Source of the DNA: Rachycentron canadum
Taxonomy: Eukaryota; Chordata; Actinopteri; Carangiformes; Rachycentridae
Direction of reading: 5' to 3'
DNA length: 64,000 bases
NCBI GenBank assembly: GCA_038496675.1
Contig: CM076659.1
Location: 12,006,338 to 12,070,337, forward strand
Both the position numbers and the translations under genes were made by a program. Positions 1 to 13,646 of this stretch are shown here, piece by piece; the stretch's first letter is position 1; the number at the start of each line of letters is the position of its first letter. The notes under the pieces are model-generated. The model did no database searches and was not told where the DNA came from. It saw only the letters and a program-made list of their open reading frames with translations.

Positions 1-862
1 TTAAGACCCTATCAGTGCTGCTCATTAATGCAGGTGGCCCATCAAAAATAGAGAGGATATATGTCTGATGATGCCCATTCTAGGTTTTGCTTGAGGAGTA
101 ATAAGTTATATCAACAAATATTAAAATGATACGAGATACAAATTAAATTTTTAGACAGCTGACACTGAGAATAATGGATTTTGGAATACTAAAAGATGAC
201 TCCCTTTTCCTCTATTTTTACAGGGCTTTCATGAAGCCACGTATGGACAAGTTAACAACAAGTGTCAGTGTTTTCCTGTTCAAAACACTTGTGAAGTAAA
301 GAAAAAAAAACAAAAAAAAAAACAAAAAAACAAATGATGTTAAACGTAACAGTGCCTTCCCAACTAAGCTGCTAAACTCCGCCCACAGCATTACATCCCA
401 GCCTATTTCACATCAATGTGAGGAGGAGAAGACAATTAACCAGGGGTTTAACCTGTCAATCAAGTCCTGTCAACCTATCACACTTGCACTCTGAGGTCCG
501 CCTCCTACTTAACTCTCTCTGTGATATGCTGCTGGCAGTTTGGATGGCTTGACTGACGGCAGTCCAGATCCCAGCACTGGGAGGCGCCTCTGTGGATGTC
601 TTGGATGTGGAGAGAGGGAGATTGGGGCGGACGTGTGAGGGTGAAGTGAATGGGCCTAAAGGATAGAGGGAGTGCCAGAAATTTGCTGTCCTGTCCCTAA
701 TTAAATGTGCAAAGTAGCAGAGGGGCTCTGCCACTGCAATGATGACAGCAAGGGGAGGGCTGGGGGGGAGAGAGACATACAGACACATTTGCCCTCCTTT
801 CATTGACTGTGACCCTGACTTTTTCACAACCAATCACACACACAGACATATTATATATATAT
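1..862. other. Non-coding stretch, no gene seen
   Basis: I see no gene here. The open reading frames on both strands at 456-963 overlap each other, carry no domain and partly run into the neighbouring transposon. There is an A-rich simple stretch at 302-331 (A runs broken by single C). The interval ends in a short TA/CA dinucleotide run at 850-867, which is where the Tc1 element inserted. Confidence 0.7.
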
Positions 863-867
863 ACACA

Positions 868-1103
868 CAGTGCTGCTTGAAAGTTTGTGAACCCTCCAGA
901 CATGGTCAGTGTTTTTGTAAAAAACATTAAAATAACCTTATTACACATACATCCAAATCCCAATTTTTAAAGCACATATAATAGACCAAATAATAGACAC
1001 ACACACACAAAAAAAATATAGATTTTCATTATTCAATTCAACAAATGTGGTTTATTTCACAAAAACTGAAAATTTAACACGTGAAAAAGTATGTGAACCC
1101 TTG
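868..1103. repeat. Left inverted repeat of the Tc1 element with two DR sites
   Basis: This is the left terminal region. The outer direct repeat (GAAAGTTTGTGAACCC) lies at the tip. The inner direct repeat (GAAAAAGTATGTGAACCC) lies about 200 bp inside. In IR/DR elements these are the transposase binding sites. A short (AC)n and A-rich run at about 996-1018 lies between them. Confidence 0.85.
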
Positions 1104-1134
1104 TATTAGTAGCTTGTGGCTCCTTTTGTAGCCA

Positions 1135-2085
<951 letters not shown>

Positions 2086-2282
2086 GTCCTTGGATATCTA
2101 CTTTGTCCCTCTGCATTGTTGATTTGTACAGTGGTTTGGTTGGTTTCCTCTCTCTTTTATTAAGTGCAGGACAAACCCTTTCCCAAGGATGTCTCATTTC
2201 ATTGGTCTGCTTAAATTATTAAATCAGCACCCAAATGTGTTTCACCTGAGTCTGTTACCTGCTTGACTTAACCAGTGCAGCT

Positions 2283-2496
2283 GGGGGTTCACTTACTTTT
2301 GCACATATACTAATTCCATGTTTCATGTAGTTTTTGGGCTACTTAAACAAGTCCCACTAAACAAGTACATGCATATATCAACATATATTTGACATTTCAT
2401 ACATAAAAACTGGTGATGATAAAATGTGAAAATCATGGTAAAACAACAGAAACATCTAAACTGCTCAAGGGGTTCACATACTTTCAAGCAGCACTG
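2283..2496. repeat. Right inverted repeat of the Tc1 element with two DR sites
   Basis: On the minus strand this region starts CAGTGCTGCTTGAAAGTATG and matches the left end. The inner direct repeat is seen as GGGGTTCACTTACTTTTGCA near 2284-2303. The outer copy is at 2467-2488. The two inverted repeats have diverged between their DR sites, which fits an old, inactive copy. Confidence 0.85.
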
Positions 2497-2498
2497 TA

Positions 2499-4480
2499 CA
2501 CAGGAAAACAAAGAAAACATTTACAAGAATAAGCTACAGTGCCATTAGAAAGATCATTTCACAGCATCTCCTGCAACACATATGGAAAAAGCAACTTTCA
2601 AAATGTTGAGCTTCTTCAAAATTATAAAATTTCAAACAAAAGAATGAACCTTCATTCTACCTCTAAATTATGAGAAAATATTTCACTGTAGCTTAGAAAG
2701 GAAGGTTAAAAGAAGAGATACTGCGTGTTAGATTAGGTGTATGTAGGCAGAAATACGGGTTGAACCCGTTGGCTGTGTATCCTATTACTTTGCTCTCTGC
2801 TTCCAATCCTTTGGATTCCATACCGTTCTGTTAACCATCAGCAATTATCTCCCTGTCAGAGCTAAAGGTAACAAATTTCCCCCCATCCAGCCAGCCGCTA
2901 TCATCCTCTGGACACCAGCATCAACTGACAGCAGCTAAATCACGCCAGCCAGCCAAGACTCCTGACAGACAAATGCACTACCTTGGAAAACCTGGGCCCA
3001 TCACTCTCCAAGAGGGGAGGGGTGGAGGAAAGGAGGGACGAATGGAAGGGGAGTCTCTCACTGCTGACCTTATACTTCTTTTTTTCCTCTACCCCCCCCC
3101 CCCCTTCTCGCTGGAAGAGATGGACTGCCCTGTATTCTGTAAGCACAGGGCCTTGTTCCCAAATAAGAGAATTATTAATGGAGCTTTCCTTGGTGCTGGT
3201 TTATCTTGTACCATCACACCAGGTCCAGGTTTCCCCCTTTTACAGATGGACACAGTGAGCCAGAGCTATGAGTTATCCTCACAGCACCCAGCAACCACAA
3301 AACACCACCAAGGCTCCAACTACAAACACCATATTTCTGCTACCTGGGAAACTTTCTAACACCTATTTTCTAGAAAGAGGAAAAACAAAGATTTATATAA
3401 CGTGTTGCATGAATCATGAGCATTCATTTAAATTATGATAAAGGATTAATTGTTTGAGCCATTTCTAAATGGCCCCTGCTTCTCAAAATTGAAGATTGTG
3501 CTTGTTTGGTCTTTTGTTTGGCCAAACCAATCACCTTTCTTACATTTTCCCTTAATAATTACAGTAATGAAAACAGTTGCATGCTGATAACCGATAAGGT
3601 TACAGAGTGCTCTGTAATGTTGCTATGGAACACACCTACTGTAAACTTATGGTGTTGAGTCTGTAAACACACAAAACCAGTGACATACCAGCAGTGCACA
3701 TGTCCACAAATGACCCGAGCAAAATGTGGATGATGGGAGGTGTAGAATGTGTATTTGAAAAGATTAGTGTGATTAATCTACCAGACTGACAGGTGGGGTT
3801 AGGGCGACAAGCTGATTCCAATTCTAAATGATGTGACCTTTTTTGTGAGTCAAACATATTCACTATAAAAGTCACTGGCACGTCACTGCAGCTCAGAATA
3901 TCAGCTTCCCCATCCCTGCTGCCATTCATTCTGTGTTTTTCTATTTTTTTTTATTTTAGATTTTAGCACTTTGAATTGAACTATATGACCCAGCTGTGTC
4001 AGTGTGCAAATATGCTAAAATTACACAGGCTAAGAGGTGTAAATCAACTTTTCTTTGCATTATTGTGACGGGTTCACAGCTTTAACAGCTCTTCCCATCA
4101 GATCACATTAGCATACTGGTGCGGGTTGATTTCTGTGTGTGGCACCCTGTATCAGTAGGGGTGAGAGAGGAGGGGAGCAGTACCTGACAGTGACCTGTCA
4201 AGCCAGATAGGATGTGTTCAACGATAAGCTGTCTGCCTGGATCACACACACACACTCACACAGTCCACCACCCAGCTTAAAGAGAGCTCAATGACATTTC
4301 AAAACCTCAAAGGTTAGATGTAAGACGCAGAGCACATGTGATCTGATTCCTGTTTTCTAAATATCAACTGTCATTACTAACAATACATAATTTAATTAAG
4401 CAGCCTAATATAATGCCAGATGAGCCACAAAAATATATCAGCACTAATTATATATTGACATTTTGCTATTTACAAGTGGT
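2499..4480. other. Non-coding stretch, no gene seen
   Basis: No coding sequence is supported. A 15-bp palindrome, ACGGGTTGAACCCGT, lies at 2755-2769. A run of 13 C occurs at 3092-3104 next to a T-rich run, and a purine-rich G-rich stretch lies at 3013-3052. Open reading frames at 2940-3359 on both strands are driven by this low-complexity sequence. Confidence 0.65.
3092..3104. repeat. Poly-C tract (13 C)
   Basis: This is an uninterrupted run of 13 C between a T-rich run and plain sequence. Length errors are likely here in a draft assembly. Confidence 0.9.
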
Positions 4481-4580
4481 GGACTGCAACTAATGATTAT
4501 TTCCATTATTGATTAAGCTGTTGATTAGTTCTTGATTGACTTATTTATTGTTTTGTCTTTAAAGTGCATTTTATAGCCAT
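4481..4580 (-). repeat. Truncated copy of a dispersed fish repeat
   Basis: The sequence from ACTGCAACTAATGATTATTT, followed by CATTATTGATTAAGCTG, agrees with one end of a dispersed repeat that I recognise from spiny-rayed fish genomes. That repeat starts with a GGGCTGCAACTAACGATTA-like end and is rich in ATTAATCGATTAATC. The fuller copy at 31780-32115 is in the opposite orientation. Here the match fades after about 4580, so the copy looks truncated. I cannot give a library name from memory. It is a non-autonomous element with no coding capacity. Confidence 0.6.
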
Positions 4581-5946
4581 TATCAGTACTGATCAAGTAT
4601 AAATTGATCAGTGGTGTTGTTGATCTGCGATTTTTTTCTTGCAAATTAAGTTAACTTCAGCAAGGTGAGCAATACATTTGTAAATAGAAATGTTTGCCAT
4701 ATTGGTAAGTTAAGTAAAAAGTAATTGTTGCAATTTATTGTCACACTCTGCCCCTAAAATGACTGTGTTTGGACCCTTGTACAGATTATGTGGACTTTTG
4801 TTTACTTCCTTTTGTGACTATTTGCATTTGGATCCTGAAATCCTTAAGTCTGATGGTGAAAAAATATATCACAAAACAAATCACACTTGTATGTTGTCTA
4901 TTACATTTGCCAGCCTGTTGCTCTTTGAATTCTTTGAACAAGCCAGTGAGGTGAAAACCGAAAGTCTGGGCAGCCCAGACTAGTTACCTAATATATACAA
5001 TACAGGCTCCAGTCAACAAATACTTGAATACTCAAATACTCATAATTTACCCTTGATAAAAAAAAAAAAAAATTACTTTCTTGTCAAAATTGCTGGTTTA
5101 TTTTATGTAAATCAATAGACGAATCATTTCAGCATGAGGCTGGTTTGTTATAATCAATACTATAGTAATCATATTACTAGCAACAGTATGAGTATGAAAA
5201 CTGTACATCATGTGTATACAGTATATATATGAAACTGGATCAATGAATACAATGGAAAAGCAAAACATTCATCAAGTTAATGCATCAATATCCATGTTAC
5301 CTTTGAGCAAGAACACTCAAATTCGAAAACTACCAACAACCAACTCAATAGCAGAAAAACACAGCTGGTGAGGCAGCGACAATCTTGCTCCAAAACAAGC
5401 TCTGCAGTTTAACAACAGGGGCCAAATCTAAGGTAATGACAAGGATGCAATTGTACTATAGAACAAGCCTACCAGGGTGTGCTGGTTTGACTATAGTGAT
5501 TGGAGGTCTACACACACACTCACACACAGCAGGCCCCTAGGCAGGATCAATATTTGTTGGGATTGCACCTTGTTCCAACAATGTAAGATTTACGGCAGGC
5601 GTGGGGGATTTACACTTTGTCTTCGAAGCAACTCATCAGTGCAACCCAATTACTAACCCCAGACAGACAGCATTAACATGGGCCCCACTGCTGCTTTATG
5701 GCCCCTCAGCCCGTCTCATTCCAGCCTCTTCAGGCGCTGCCACCATAACGGATACTACACTTAAAATGTGCTCACAGGAATGAATTCTCAGTCTTTCATT
5801 ACTCCTACCTTGATTTACTTCATATCATTTCACAGCTATAGACAAAGATAACACATTGTAAATTACCCCCATCCTGTCCGCTTGTTTCAGCACAGGGGAG
5901 AGTGGCAGGGAGGGGGGCAGAGGAAAAACAGAGGAGGGGGTTGGGG
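4581..5946. other. Non-coding stretch, no gene seen
   Basis: I see no supported gene. There is a poly-A tract at about 5058-5071, a TA-rich run near 5218-5230 and an interrupted CA run at about 5509-5528. Open frames at 4738-4983 and 5601-5783 are short and carry no recognisable motif. The interval becomes G-rich from about 5896 up to the assembly gap. Confidence 0.6.
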
Positions 5947-6345
5947 NNNNNNNNNNNNNNNNNNNNNNNNNNNNNNNNNNNNNNNNNNNNNNNNNNNNNN
6001 NNNNNNNNNNNNNNNNNNNNNNNNNNNNNNNNNNNNNNNNNNNNNNNNNNNNNNNNNNNNNNNNNNNNNNNNNNNNNNNNNNNNNNNNNNNNNNNNNNNN
6101 NNNNNNNNNNNNNNNNNNNNNNNNNNNNNNNNNNNNNNNNNNNNNNNNNNNNNNNNNNNNNNNNNNNNNNNNNNNNNNNNNNNNNNNNNNNNNNNNNNNN
6201 NNNNNNNNNNNNNNNNNNNNNNNNNNNNNNNNNNNNNNNNNNNNNNNNNNNNNNNNNNNNNNNNNNNNNNNNNNNNNNNNNNNNNNNNNNNNNNNNNNNN
6301 NNNNNNNNNNNNNNNNNNNNNNNNNNNNNNNNNNNNNNNNNNNNN
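5947..6345. other. Assembly gap (399 N)
   Basis: This is a run of 399 N. Open reading frames that cross it are artefacts of translating unknown bases. Both edges are G-rich on the plus strand, so the missing sequence is probably a G-rich low-complexity tract that was hard to sequence. Confidence 0.98.
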
Positions 6346-6396
6346 GGGTTGGGGGGGGGGTAGTAGTAGCAAGAGGGGGGCTCAGGTGTTGGTGTA

Positions 6397-6434
6397 TCTT
6401 GCTCTGACAGAGATGCACCTCTGTCAGAGCAAGA
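6397..6434. repeat. Perfect 16-bp inverted repeat with 6-nt loop
   Basis: The arms are TCTTGCTCTGACAGAG (6397-6412) and its exact reverse complement (6419-6434). The loop is ATGCAC. The arms are neither simple repeat nor AT-rich, so a chance match of this length is unlikely. The hairpin lies about 50 bases after the assembly gap. Its function is unknown. Confidence 0.9.
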
Positions 6435-6435
6435 A

Positions 6436-9400
6436 AATAGTTTTGTCCTTGTCAAACTTCTTCCTTTGACTGAACTGTACAGTTATCAATGACCACGGAG
6501 ATGAAAACCTCACTTTGACCACAAGCCTAACATTAGTATTTTAAAAAATCCACAAATAAGAAAAAAATATTATATATATAATATAAATGTCACAATCTCT
6601 GAAATACTTCTGAGTGACAGTTGTTCGCTATAAGGAAGAAAAAACAAAACAAAAAAACAAGCAAACAAACAAATGGCGCATATTACAGTAACAGCAACCA
6701 TCCCAAAACGAATGCAATGTTGAGCAGGTGTCATTTTCAGCCCTCAGGCCATTGGCACAGACTTGCAAGTCGCTAAGTCTCCTCTGGCTACATCTGTCGC
6801 TGCTATGCCAGTTTAGGGAAGACCATGCCACTGGCCCCAATTCCCCCTTAAACACACACACAGTCGCAGCCACAGGGACACAATTTCTACCAAAAGCACT
6901 TTACAGCCTGTCAATCACAGTGGACTGCATGAAAAACTGCTGCATCATACACTTTCACAACACACTACATTATTGACAAATGAGGGGTTTCTCTCTAAAA
7001 TATAAATTTCTCACAAAAAAAAACAAAAAACAAAACAAAACACACCTAAAATCTCATAGTCAGTGTTTTCCCCCTCTTTGATTAGTAGTCTGTAATTCGT
7101 GTTTTCGCTTCAGGTCAGCAATTATTGTGCAAGTACAGTAGATTGTTAATATCTCAAATTTGAAGTAGAAGAAACTTTTAAAAATACCATAAAAGAATGT
7201 GCAAGTGCAACAAAAGTATTTTCTTGAACACGGAGGAAAAAAAAAATTCCACATAATACGTAAACACAAATTAATCTGATGACCACATTCCCACTTCATC
7301 TCTTCTTCGATAACATGCACGTGTATGGTGTCACTGAGAAGAAACACTTGATGTGGGCTGTAGGAATACCCCCTTGTCCTCCCTGTAATTTCCTTCACCC
7401 TCCGTCCTATTTCAGTGGTTGATAACTAAGAACATTAGTTTTATGCCACTTGCCAAGCTCAAATGAAAAGAGAGCTAACTTTAATGACACCGCAATTAAT
7501 CGGCCCAATAGACAGACAGCTAAAAGACGAGATATTGACTTCATTAAGGATAATGTATTATGTCATTAAGTCAGTAGGGTCACCTTGTGTATCATACAAG
7601 CTGGTTAATATATTGGCATTTTCCATGAATAAGATAAATTCAGATGTGAGAGATAAAGCTGATTAGAAAATGTTTCATCCAAGGAGGCGGGGATGCCTGC
7701 TAGTCAGGGCTGATGACAGAGACTAGGACACCTCCAGAGGGAAAGAAAAGGGATAATGTGCTACCAATCATACTTTATCAGAACGTGGATTGATTGGCTG
7801 CGGCAATTTAATCATTATTGTTTAGCTCTAATCTACAAAGAGGAACACTCCAGGCATGAATGTCCTTATAGGAGCATGTCAGCAGCCTCATTTATTTCCC
7901 AGTGTTACCTTTTTTTTTTCTCTTTTTTTTTTAAAGGATTCAAACAACACACTGCAGAGATTAATATAAATGCTAAGCTATTGACCTTGTAATGTGTGAA
8001 ATCATTACTCGTAGAAACATATCACTATCTAATCAAAAATTTGCTAACTGTATAACATTTTAAATTATATCAGTAACACTGTGAGGATAACAGGGCATTA
8101 GGGATTATAGTTTCATGTGTTCATTAAAGGCACTGGATACCATGAAGGTACTTATGTCATTGTCCAATACAATGACATCAAAGTCCCCCTCTCTCAGCTG
8201 TGTCTGTCTCATTTTCCAGAACATCTCCCTTAGGAGTATTGAGAGGTATTGGAGTTTCACTGCACTCTACTGCGACCTTGCTAGTTTCTTTTTTGGGGGT
8301 CTGTGTGATTATCGGCAGTTTCTCATCTGGCGGAGGCTCCACTCATTTGTCATGATTATTGCTGAGTTCTGGCCTGTCATTGGCTGCAAGAGATCAATGG
8401 CTTTGGACTCTCCCTCTGTTGTATGGGCAGACCAAACAGCCTTTTCTTCACTAAATGAGGCTTTCCCTCTATCCATCCATCCATTCTATCCATACTGCCT
8501 TCTCTCTCTCAATGTCTTTCTCTCTCCCTCCCGAGTCAGTTCATCAATTTGGTAGTCTATATATCTTTTTTTTTTTCCAATCAGTGCTGACACAGTGGCT
8601 GTTTTTCGGGTATTGAAAATAAGAAGCTGTGGAGTCAGGACTACCCATTCTTGATTTGTAAAGGTGCCTTTCTTGCTCTGTTGAACTTGACAAACTTATT
8701 ATTAAGCTAAAAAAAAAAAAAAGATCAAATCAAGCAAAAAAAATTTTTTTTCATGAATACACAGTGTGCTGATTCTACTTAAAATTTTACCTTTTCCATA
8801 TGTATCCAGATAAGAACAGTAAGACGGAACTGAGGAATCATTTGACATGTGTGGAAATACATTTGTTAATTTGCCAAGAAGATGAGAGGATCAATTCCAT
8901 TCCAACGTCTGTACGATAAAAACCAAGGTACACACCCCCTATACACCAAAACTTACTCTTTGGTTTCTATGTGGCCTTAACAAGCCAGGGCCAGAACCAA
9001 GCTGATGGTTTCTTCTGGTTTTCCTTCTTCCTTCCCCGTCTTTATGCTAAGCAAACAACTTCTAGGTTGTTGCATCATGTTTACTCCACATACATGAGAG
9101 TGGCTACTTTTTGAAGGCTCTCAAAAAGTTCTATGTTAAAGTTCAAATTTCAAACAGATGTGGGCATTTGGATTCTAAATAAAAGAAGATGCTGGACAAA
9201 CAGTATTTGGAGCGAGGCGTTTATCTGAACCTGAAGCCTTGGCTTAATCATTTTTTTATCCAACTCTTGTGCCAGAAGTTGAGTCCAAGACTGTATGAAT
9301 GTCACATGCCTTAGGTAATAACTTCAAACTCTTTGGAAGATTTTGAACCAGTACAAATAAAATGAGCCTCTAATGCCCCTCATTAAAATCCATACACAGT

Positions 9401-12395
9401 CTCTCAATCAATTGCTACTTCTGTATGCTGCATGGGCCTGACAGAGTATAAAGTTCACAAGTGAACATATCATTATATCATGATCTGTAATGATAACTTC
9501 TCAGAATAACTCTTTTTTGATTATGTGAGTCAGTGGTTAGTGGCCCTTTAAATATCACGGTTTATATTTGTAGAAAATGAGAGTGTAATTTAATGTTCAA
9601 AGAAGCTATAGAGAACTTTAATTATGTGCCCTTAATGAGGAATAAATTATGGCAAGACTAATTGCTTATGAATGTGAAGACACAGATCATGGCTCCTGCT
9701 GTACCACACATACTGCAGCAGAAGCAAAATGAAGAGCCGAGTTTTACTATGTGGTTTCTAGATCATGCATATACTGCTTTGTTGCCCAGTGCGCATTTAC
9801 TAACCATTATGTCTGGTTGTAAAATACAGCACCCAGCAAATGTTTAAATAAATGCACATCATGAAAATGTCATGAAAATTGGTCTTCATAAAATGAGGCC
9901 AAAACCATAATGTAACACCAAGACAATGTTAGAAAAGTGACAGCATCATTATTGAATCTTGACATGCTGCATCAATCATCTGCCATTATCAGCATAACAT
10001 ACATGAAGCCCTATCACTGAGGCCCGGCAAAACAAAAGCAATTGCTCTGGTGTGAAAAGCCATTGAGCATACATTCATGTCAGTAATCAACACACAAGCC
10101 TCTCAGCCTCTCCTCGTGGGTCACAGAATTAAAGTGCCTTTCACACAAGGTCAAGATAGAGCAGACAAGCCTTATTAAATATATTCCAGCACTTCAAGTA
10201 AATGGCAAAGGGATGATCCACTACAATAATTACCACCCTGCCTTTGTCTTTGTTCCAGTCACATCAGTGTGACCAAGATAATACAAAAGCACCTTTTTAC
10301 TGTATGTCCCTCAGTTTGCATAGGTTTTTGGTGGATGAAAATGGCTGATGAAGCAGCAGCGATACAGGGAGTCTAGGACATAGTAGGAGGAGTGGTATGG
10401 AGTCATACTGACTATAGTTATACACAGAAGTACCTGCGCAGACTGTTAAAGGCAGCCCAGAGCTAGTCCAGTGCCACCTGGAGAGTGAGTAGGAGAGCTG
10501 ATGAGTTTTATCACCTTTCCAAAGCCCTCCTCAGGAACTTCTAATTGACGGCTGGGTCTGTTCCTCTGTCCCACACAATTTCCCATCATGCCTCTCCTGC
10601 TGCCACACAGCTCTCACTACTCGCACCCTGGTTCTCCACCTCCCTTCTCCCTGAGTCTATCCCTCACTCACTCTCTCTCTACCTTTGTTTTCACCCGTAT
10701 CCGTTCCCCATCTCCTCTCCTTTCTCCCATTGCTGCCGCGCCTTGGCTTGGCTGAGCAGGCCTGACAGGCGGATTCCTTTGCTTTTCGCCGTATTAAAGC
10801 CACTTTCTTGCTCTGACAGCCTGCTCTCTCCTGCCACCTCATAGCTCTGGCTTCACACTTCTCTGGGCAGCCACTGCCTCTTGACAGACCACTGTCACTT
10901 CCCATCATGCTCTCTGCTGATCGCGCCTCCCTCCTCTGCCACTCTGACACCCCCCATACCCACCCAACCCCTCCTCGGCAAGCTCGTGCGAGCCCACTTC
11001 CATACCAGTGCAATTATTTTTTTGACAAGCCATCCATCAGCCTTAACTTTAAAAGCACTCTCCACTGATATCCATTGTTAAGCCCCCCTTTGCAGCTCCT
11101 GCCTTCTCCCTCCAGATAGAGCTTGCATGAGAGAGTATGATATCAGACATCACCAAACCTACCAAACCATGTAAATTTACTTTGTTCTCGGCTATGTTTC
11201 CAATTTCACGTCCAATTTTTCGGTACATTATGCGTAGTTGTTGTGCCTAATACAATGTTGTCAAAACCCATTAGAGTTTGCTCCCTTAGTCGCCTCTGAA
11301 AACAGGTTACAATTGGTATTCTATATGAGTAAGACAGGCACATCGCACCATCTGCAGTTGAATCTTATTAAAATTATCTGTTCAATTCTCACGTTCTTCG
11401 GTCAAAGCAATTTGCAGGCATTAGCAAAGACACATATGAAAATGTCAGCATGTCAACTAATAACAACGAAAGCAAAGGGAGTGCATCGCTGTGAGTCAAT
11501 AACGCTGCCTTGCTGGTGACATGAATTTGATGGTAATCTAAGAAAATGAATAAGGAGGAAAAGCTCTGTGCCGTTTGAATGGGAATCTTGTCCTGTGTTG
11601 AATCATTTGGCGCTCTTCCACTTGGCCTACATCTTAGCCTTGCAGTGGAAAAAAAAAAAAGGGGGGGTGGGGGAGTGACAACAAAGTGCTCTCCCATCAC
11701 CGCTGTCTGGTGCGCTCAAACAGCACACATTGCGTGTGCATGATGAAGTGGCGGCATTATGCACAGCTCGAATGACTGTTCCCTTCATCTGACCAATGCT
11801 GCCATTTCAACAATATGATACACTGAGCAGATACTGAACATGTACAATTAATAACACTCTCAGTGCTACCATGTGCCTCGGGTTTATGGATCAAGTACAG
11901 TTACTGTATGTTGCTCTTACAACAACGATGACTGTGCTTGAACTAGTGTGGCAAACTTGAACATAATAATTAATATGCAGTGTATCTCATTTAGCAATCT
12001 GTTAGCTTGTGAAGCTCATTAGACACACTGCAACAAAAAAAAGGACAAAAAAAAAAAAAATCTATGTCGTCAGTGAGCTGAACACTTGATGGTGACATAT
12101 TATAGGTTTTCCAACCCAAATGAAAGTAAAATGGGTTTGGGCCAAAGGACTGTGCATTTTCAGCACTAGTTCATAAAGAATATTGAAGACAGGCAAATAA
12201 GAAGTGACAAAATTGCTATAGCAGCACAATGGAGCTTGGCTGCCACACTACAGAATCACTCAGCCAAGTGAGTTTGTAAACTTTAAGCCAATTGCATTCA
12301 AAAGCCAGCCTTCAACAAAAAGGAAACACAATTAACAAGCTGATACCAGCATGTGTCTGGCTGACTTAATGAATATCAAATTATACACAAACACT
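6436..12395. other. Non-coding stretch, no gene seen
   Basis: No gene is supported. There is an A-rich (CAAAA)n-like stretch at 7013-7042, T-rich runs at 7911-7933, a (CCAT)n-like run near 8469-8486, poly-A tracts at 8709-8722 and 12047-12060, a pyrimidine-rich stretch at 10600-10740 and an A/G run at 11648-11673. Open frames at 8115-8555, 10545-11013 and 11389-11700 have no recognisable domain and overlap open frames on the other strand or low-complexity DNA. Confidence 0.6.
7470..7680. promoter_or_regulatory. Possible conserved non-coding element
   Basis: This stretch has no simple repeats, carries several ATTA/TAAT cores and has no coding frame. In vertebrate gene deserts such blocks are often conserved enhancers. 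The call rests on appearance only, because no alignment was possible. Confidence 0.2.
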
Positions 12396-12399
12396 TATA

Positions 12400-12790
12400 A
12401 ATCATCATTATCCCCCAAATTTTAATTGATCCCACAATTAAACATGACAAATGCTACGTATGGCAAGTCCTGACTTTATTCTTTCCCAATAAGGGACTAT
12501 TTATCTTTCTCTTTTCCTTGTGCGTCATAGCTAATTTCACATTGTGTGTGCTGCTAATTAACAGGGACAGACAGACAATTTTAGTGCAAGGTAATTTCTT
12601 TTGTTTACAGCAGGGAGCCTTCTGTTTCGAATAATTTCCAAGGCTCTTAGGAACTCGGCTTTGCTCGTAATGGCATCTATTTCAACCTTCCCTTAAGTTG
12701 TGGACTGACAATTTCCGTACTGTCCTTTCCTTACAATTTACTCTAATAATTAGGTGGAACATTTAAATTGTACATCCAATGCAGTAATGA
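12400..12790. promoter_or_regulatory. Possible conserved non-coding element
   Basis: This is a repeat-free block with many homeodomain-like cores (TTTAATTG, GCTAATTAAC, AATAATTAGG) and balanced composition between AT-rich neighbours. It has no open frame of note. The call is inference from composition; conservation has not been seen. Confidence 0.25.
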
Positions 12791-12894
12791 GACTTTGTTT
12801 TTCTATTAAGGGAACCCAAGTCTGATATCAATACAAAGAGACATCCTTTTAACAGTGATGAAATTAAGTGAGCGTTATTCTCAACCTGAATATT

Positions 12895-13310
12895 TTAAGG
12901 CTGACAACGATTAATTACGTGCTTGCCAGAGTGTAGACGTGTGTTTGATTGTGCATGCATTTTAATGTTTCTGTGTATAGAGTGTGTGCACACTGACATG
13001 TTTATTCGAGTTGTATTGTGTTTACACCTTGTGCAGATGCTGAATCTATCCACAGCAGACACCTGCCACTGTCGGTGGCCCTGACAGCTCTGATCCCAGC
13101 AAAGCAAAGCAAGGCACCGGCATATGGTTATCAATGATCCAGATGGCTCCTGCTTGTCTCCAGACTGACAACTTTGCTCCTCCATTATCAAACAGTAGTA
13201 ATTAACCATAATCAAGTAGGTGTTAATTAGACATAATGAAACAATTTCTGTTTGGTCAGAGCCTACTATTTGCCAATTACTTGTAATTATATGCACTAAG
13301 CACTTCAGTG
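12895..13310. promoter_or_regulatory. Possible conserved non-coding element with TAATTA cluster
   Basis: Two TAATTA cores lie at 13199-13204 and 13224-13229, 25 bp apart from start to start. ATTA-type cores follow at about 13274-13289, and another lies near 12909-12916. Between them is a moderately GC-rich segment at 13060-13150. This clustering is typical of homeodomain-bound enhancers but is not proof. Confidence 0.28.
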
Positions 13311-13646
13311 TAATCTCTGCTGGTGGTGGACCAGGCAGCCAGTCAAGCAGCAGGGCTGTGCCTGTTTCCTAGACTGAAGAGACTTTTGTTTTGTCTAAAA
13401 ATTTGGCAGATTTAAACCTGCAGACCTCTGATTGGCCAGCCTGTCACAGCTGCCTGAGGTGGGAAACAAAGGGAGCGTCATACTTCTTGGTGACAGCGCC
13501 AGGGAAGTTTGTCATTCCCGGGAGAGGACGGCTGTTAATCAGCGTGACCCCTGACCCCAATCCACGGGTCCCAGCACCACCGCTGGTCGCACACACCTGG
13601 AAGCGATGCATGTTTCCAGGGAAATTAAAGCTGTAAATTTGCTTAG

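Noticed and set aside
2535..2560. TACAGTGCCATTAGAAAG just after the Tc1 element, resembling another Tc1 terminal repeat
   Set aside because: The similarity stops after about 18 bases, and no matching inverted end was found downstream.
5820..6469. Open frames of 150-210 codons across the gap on both strands
   Set aside because: They consist mainly of translated N bases and are artefacts.
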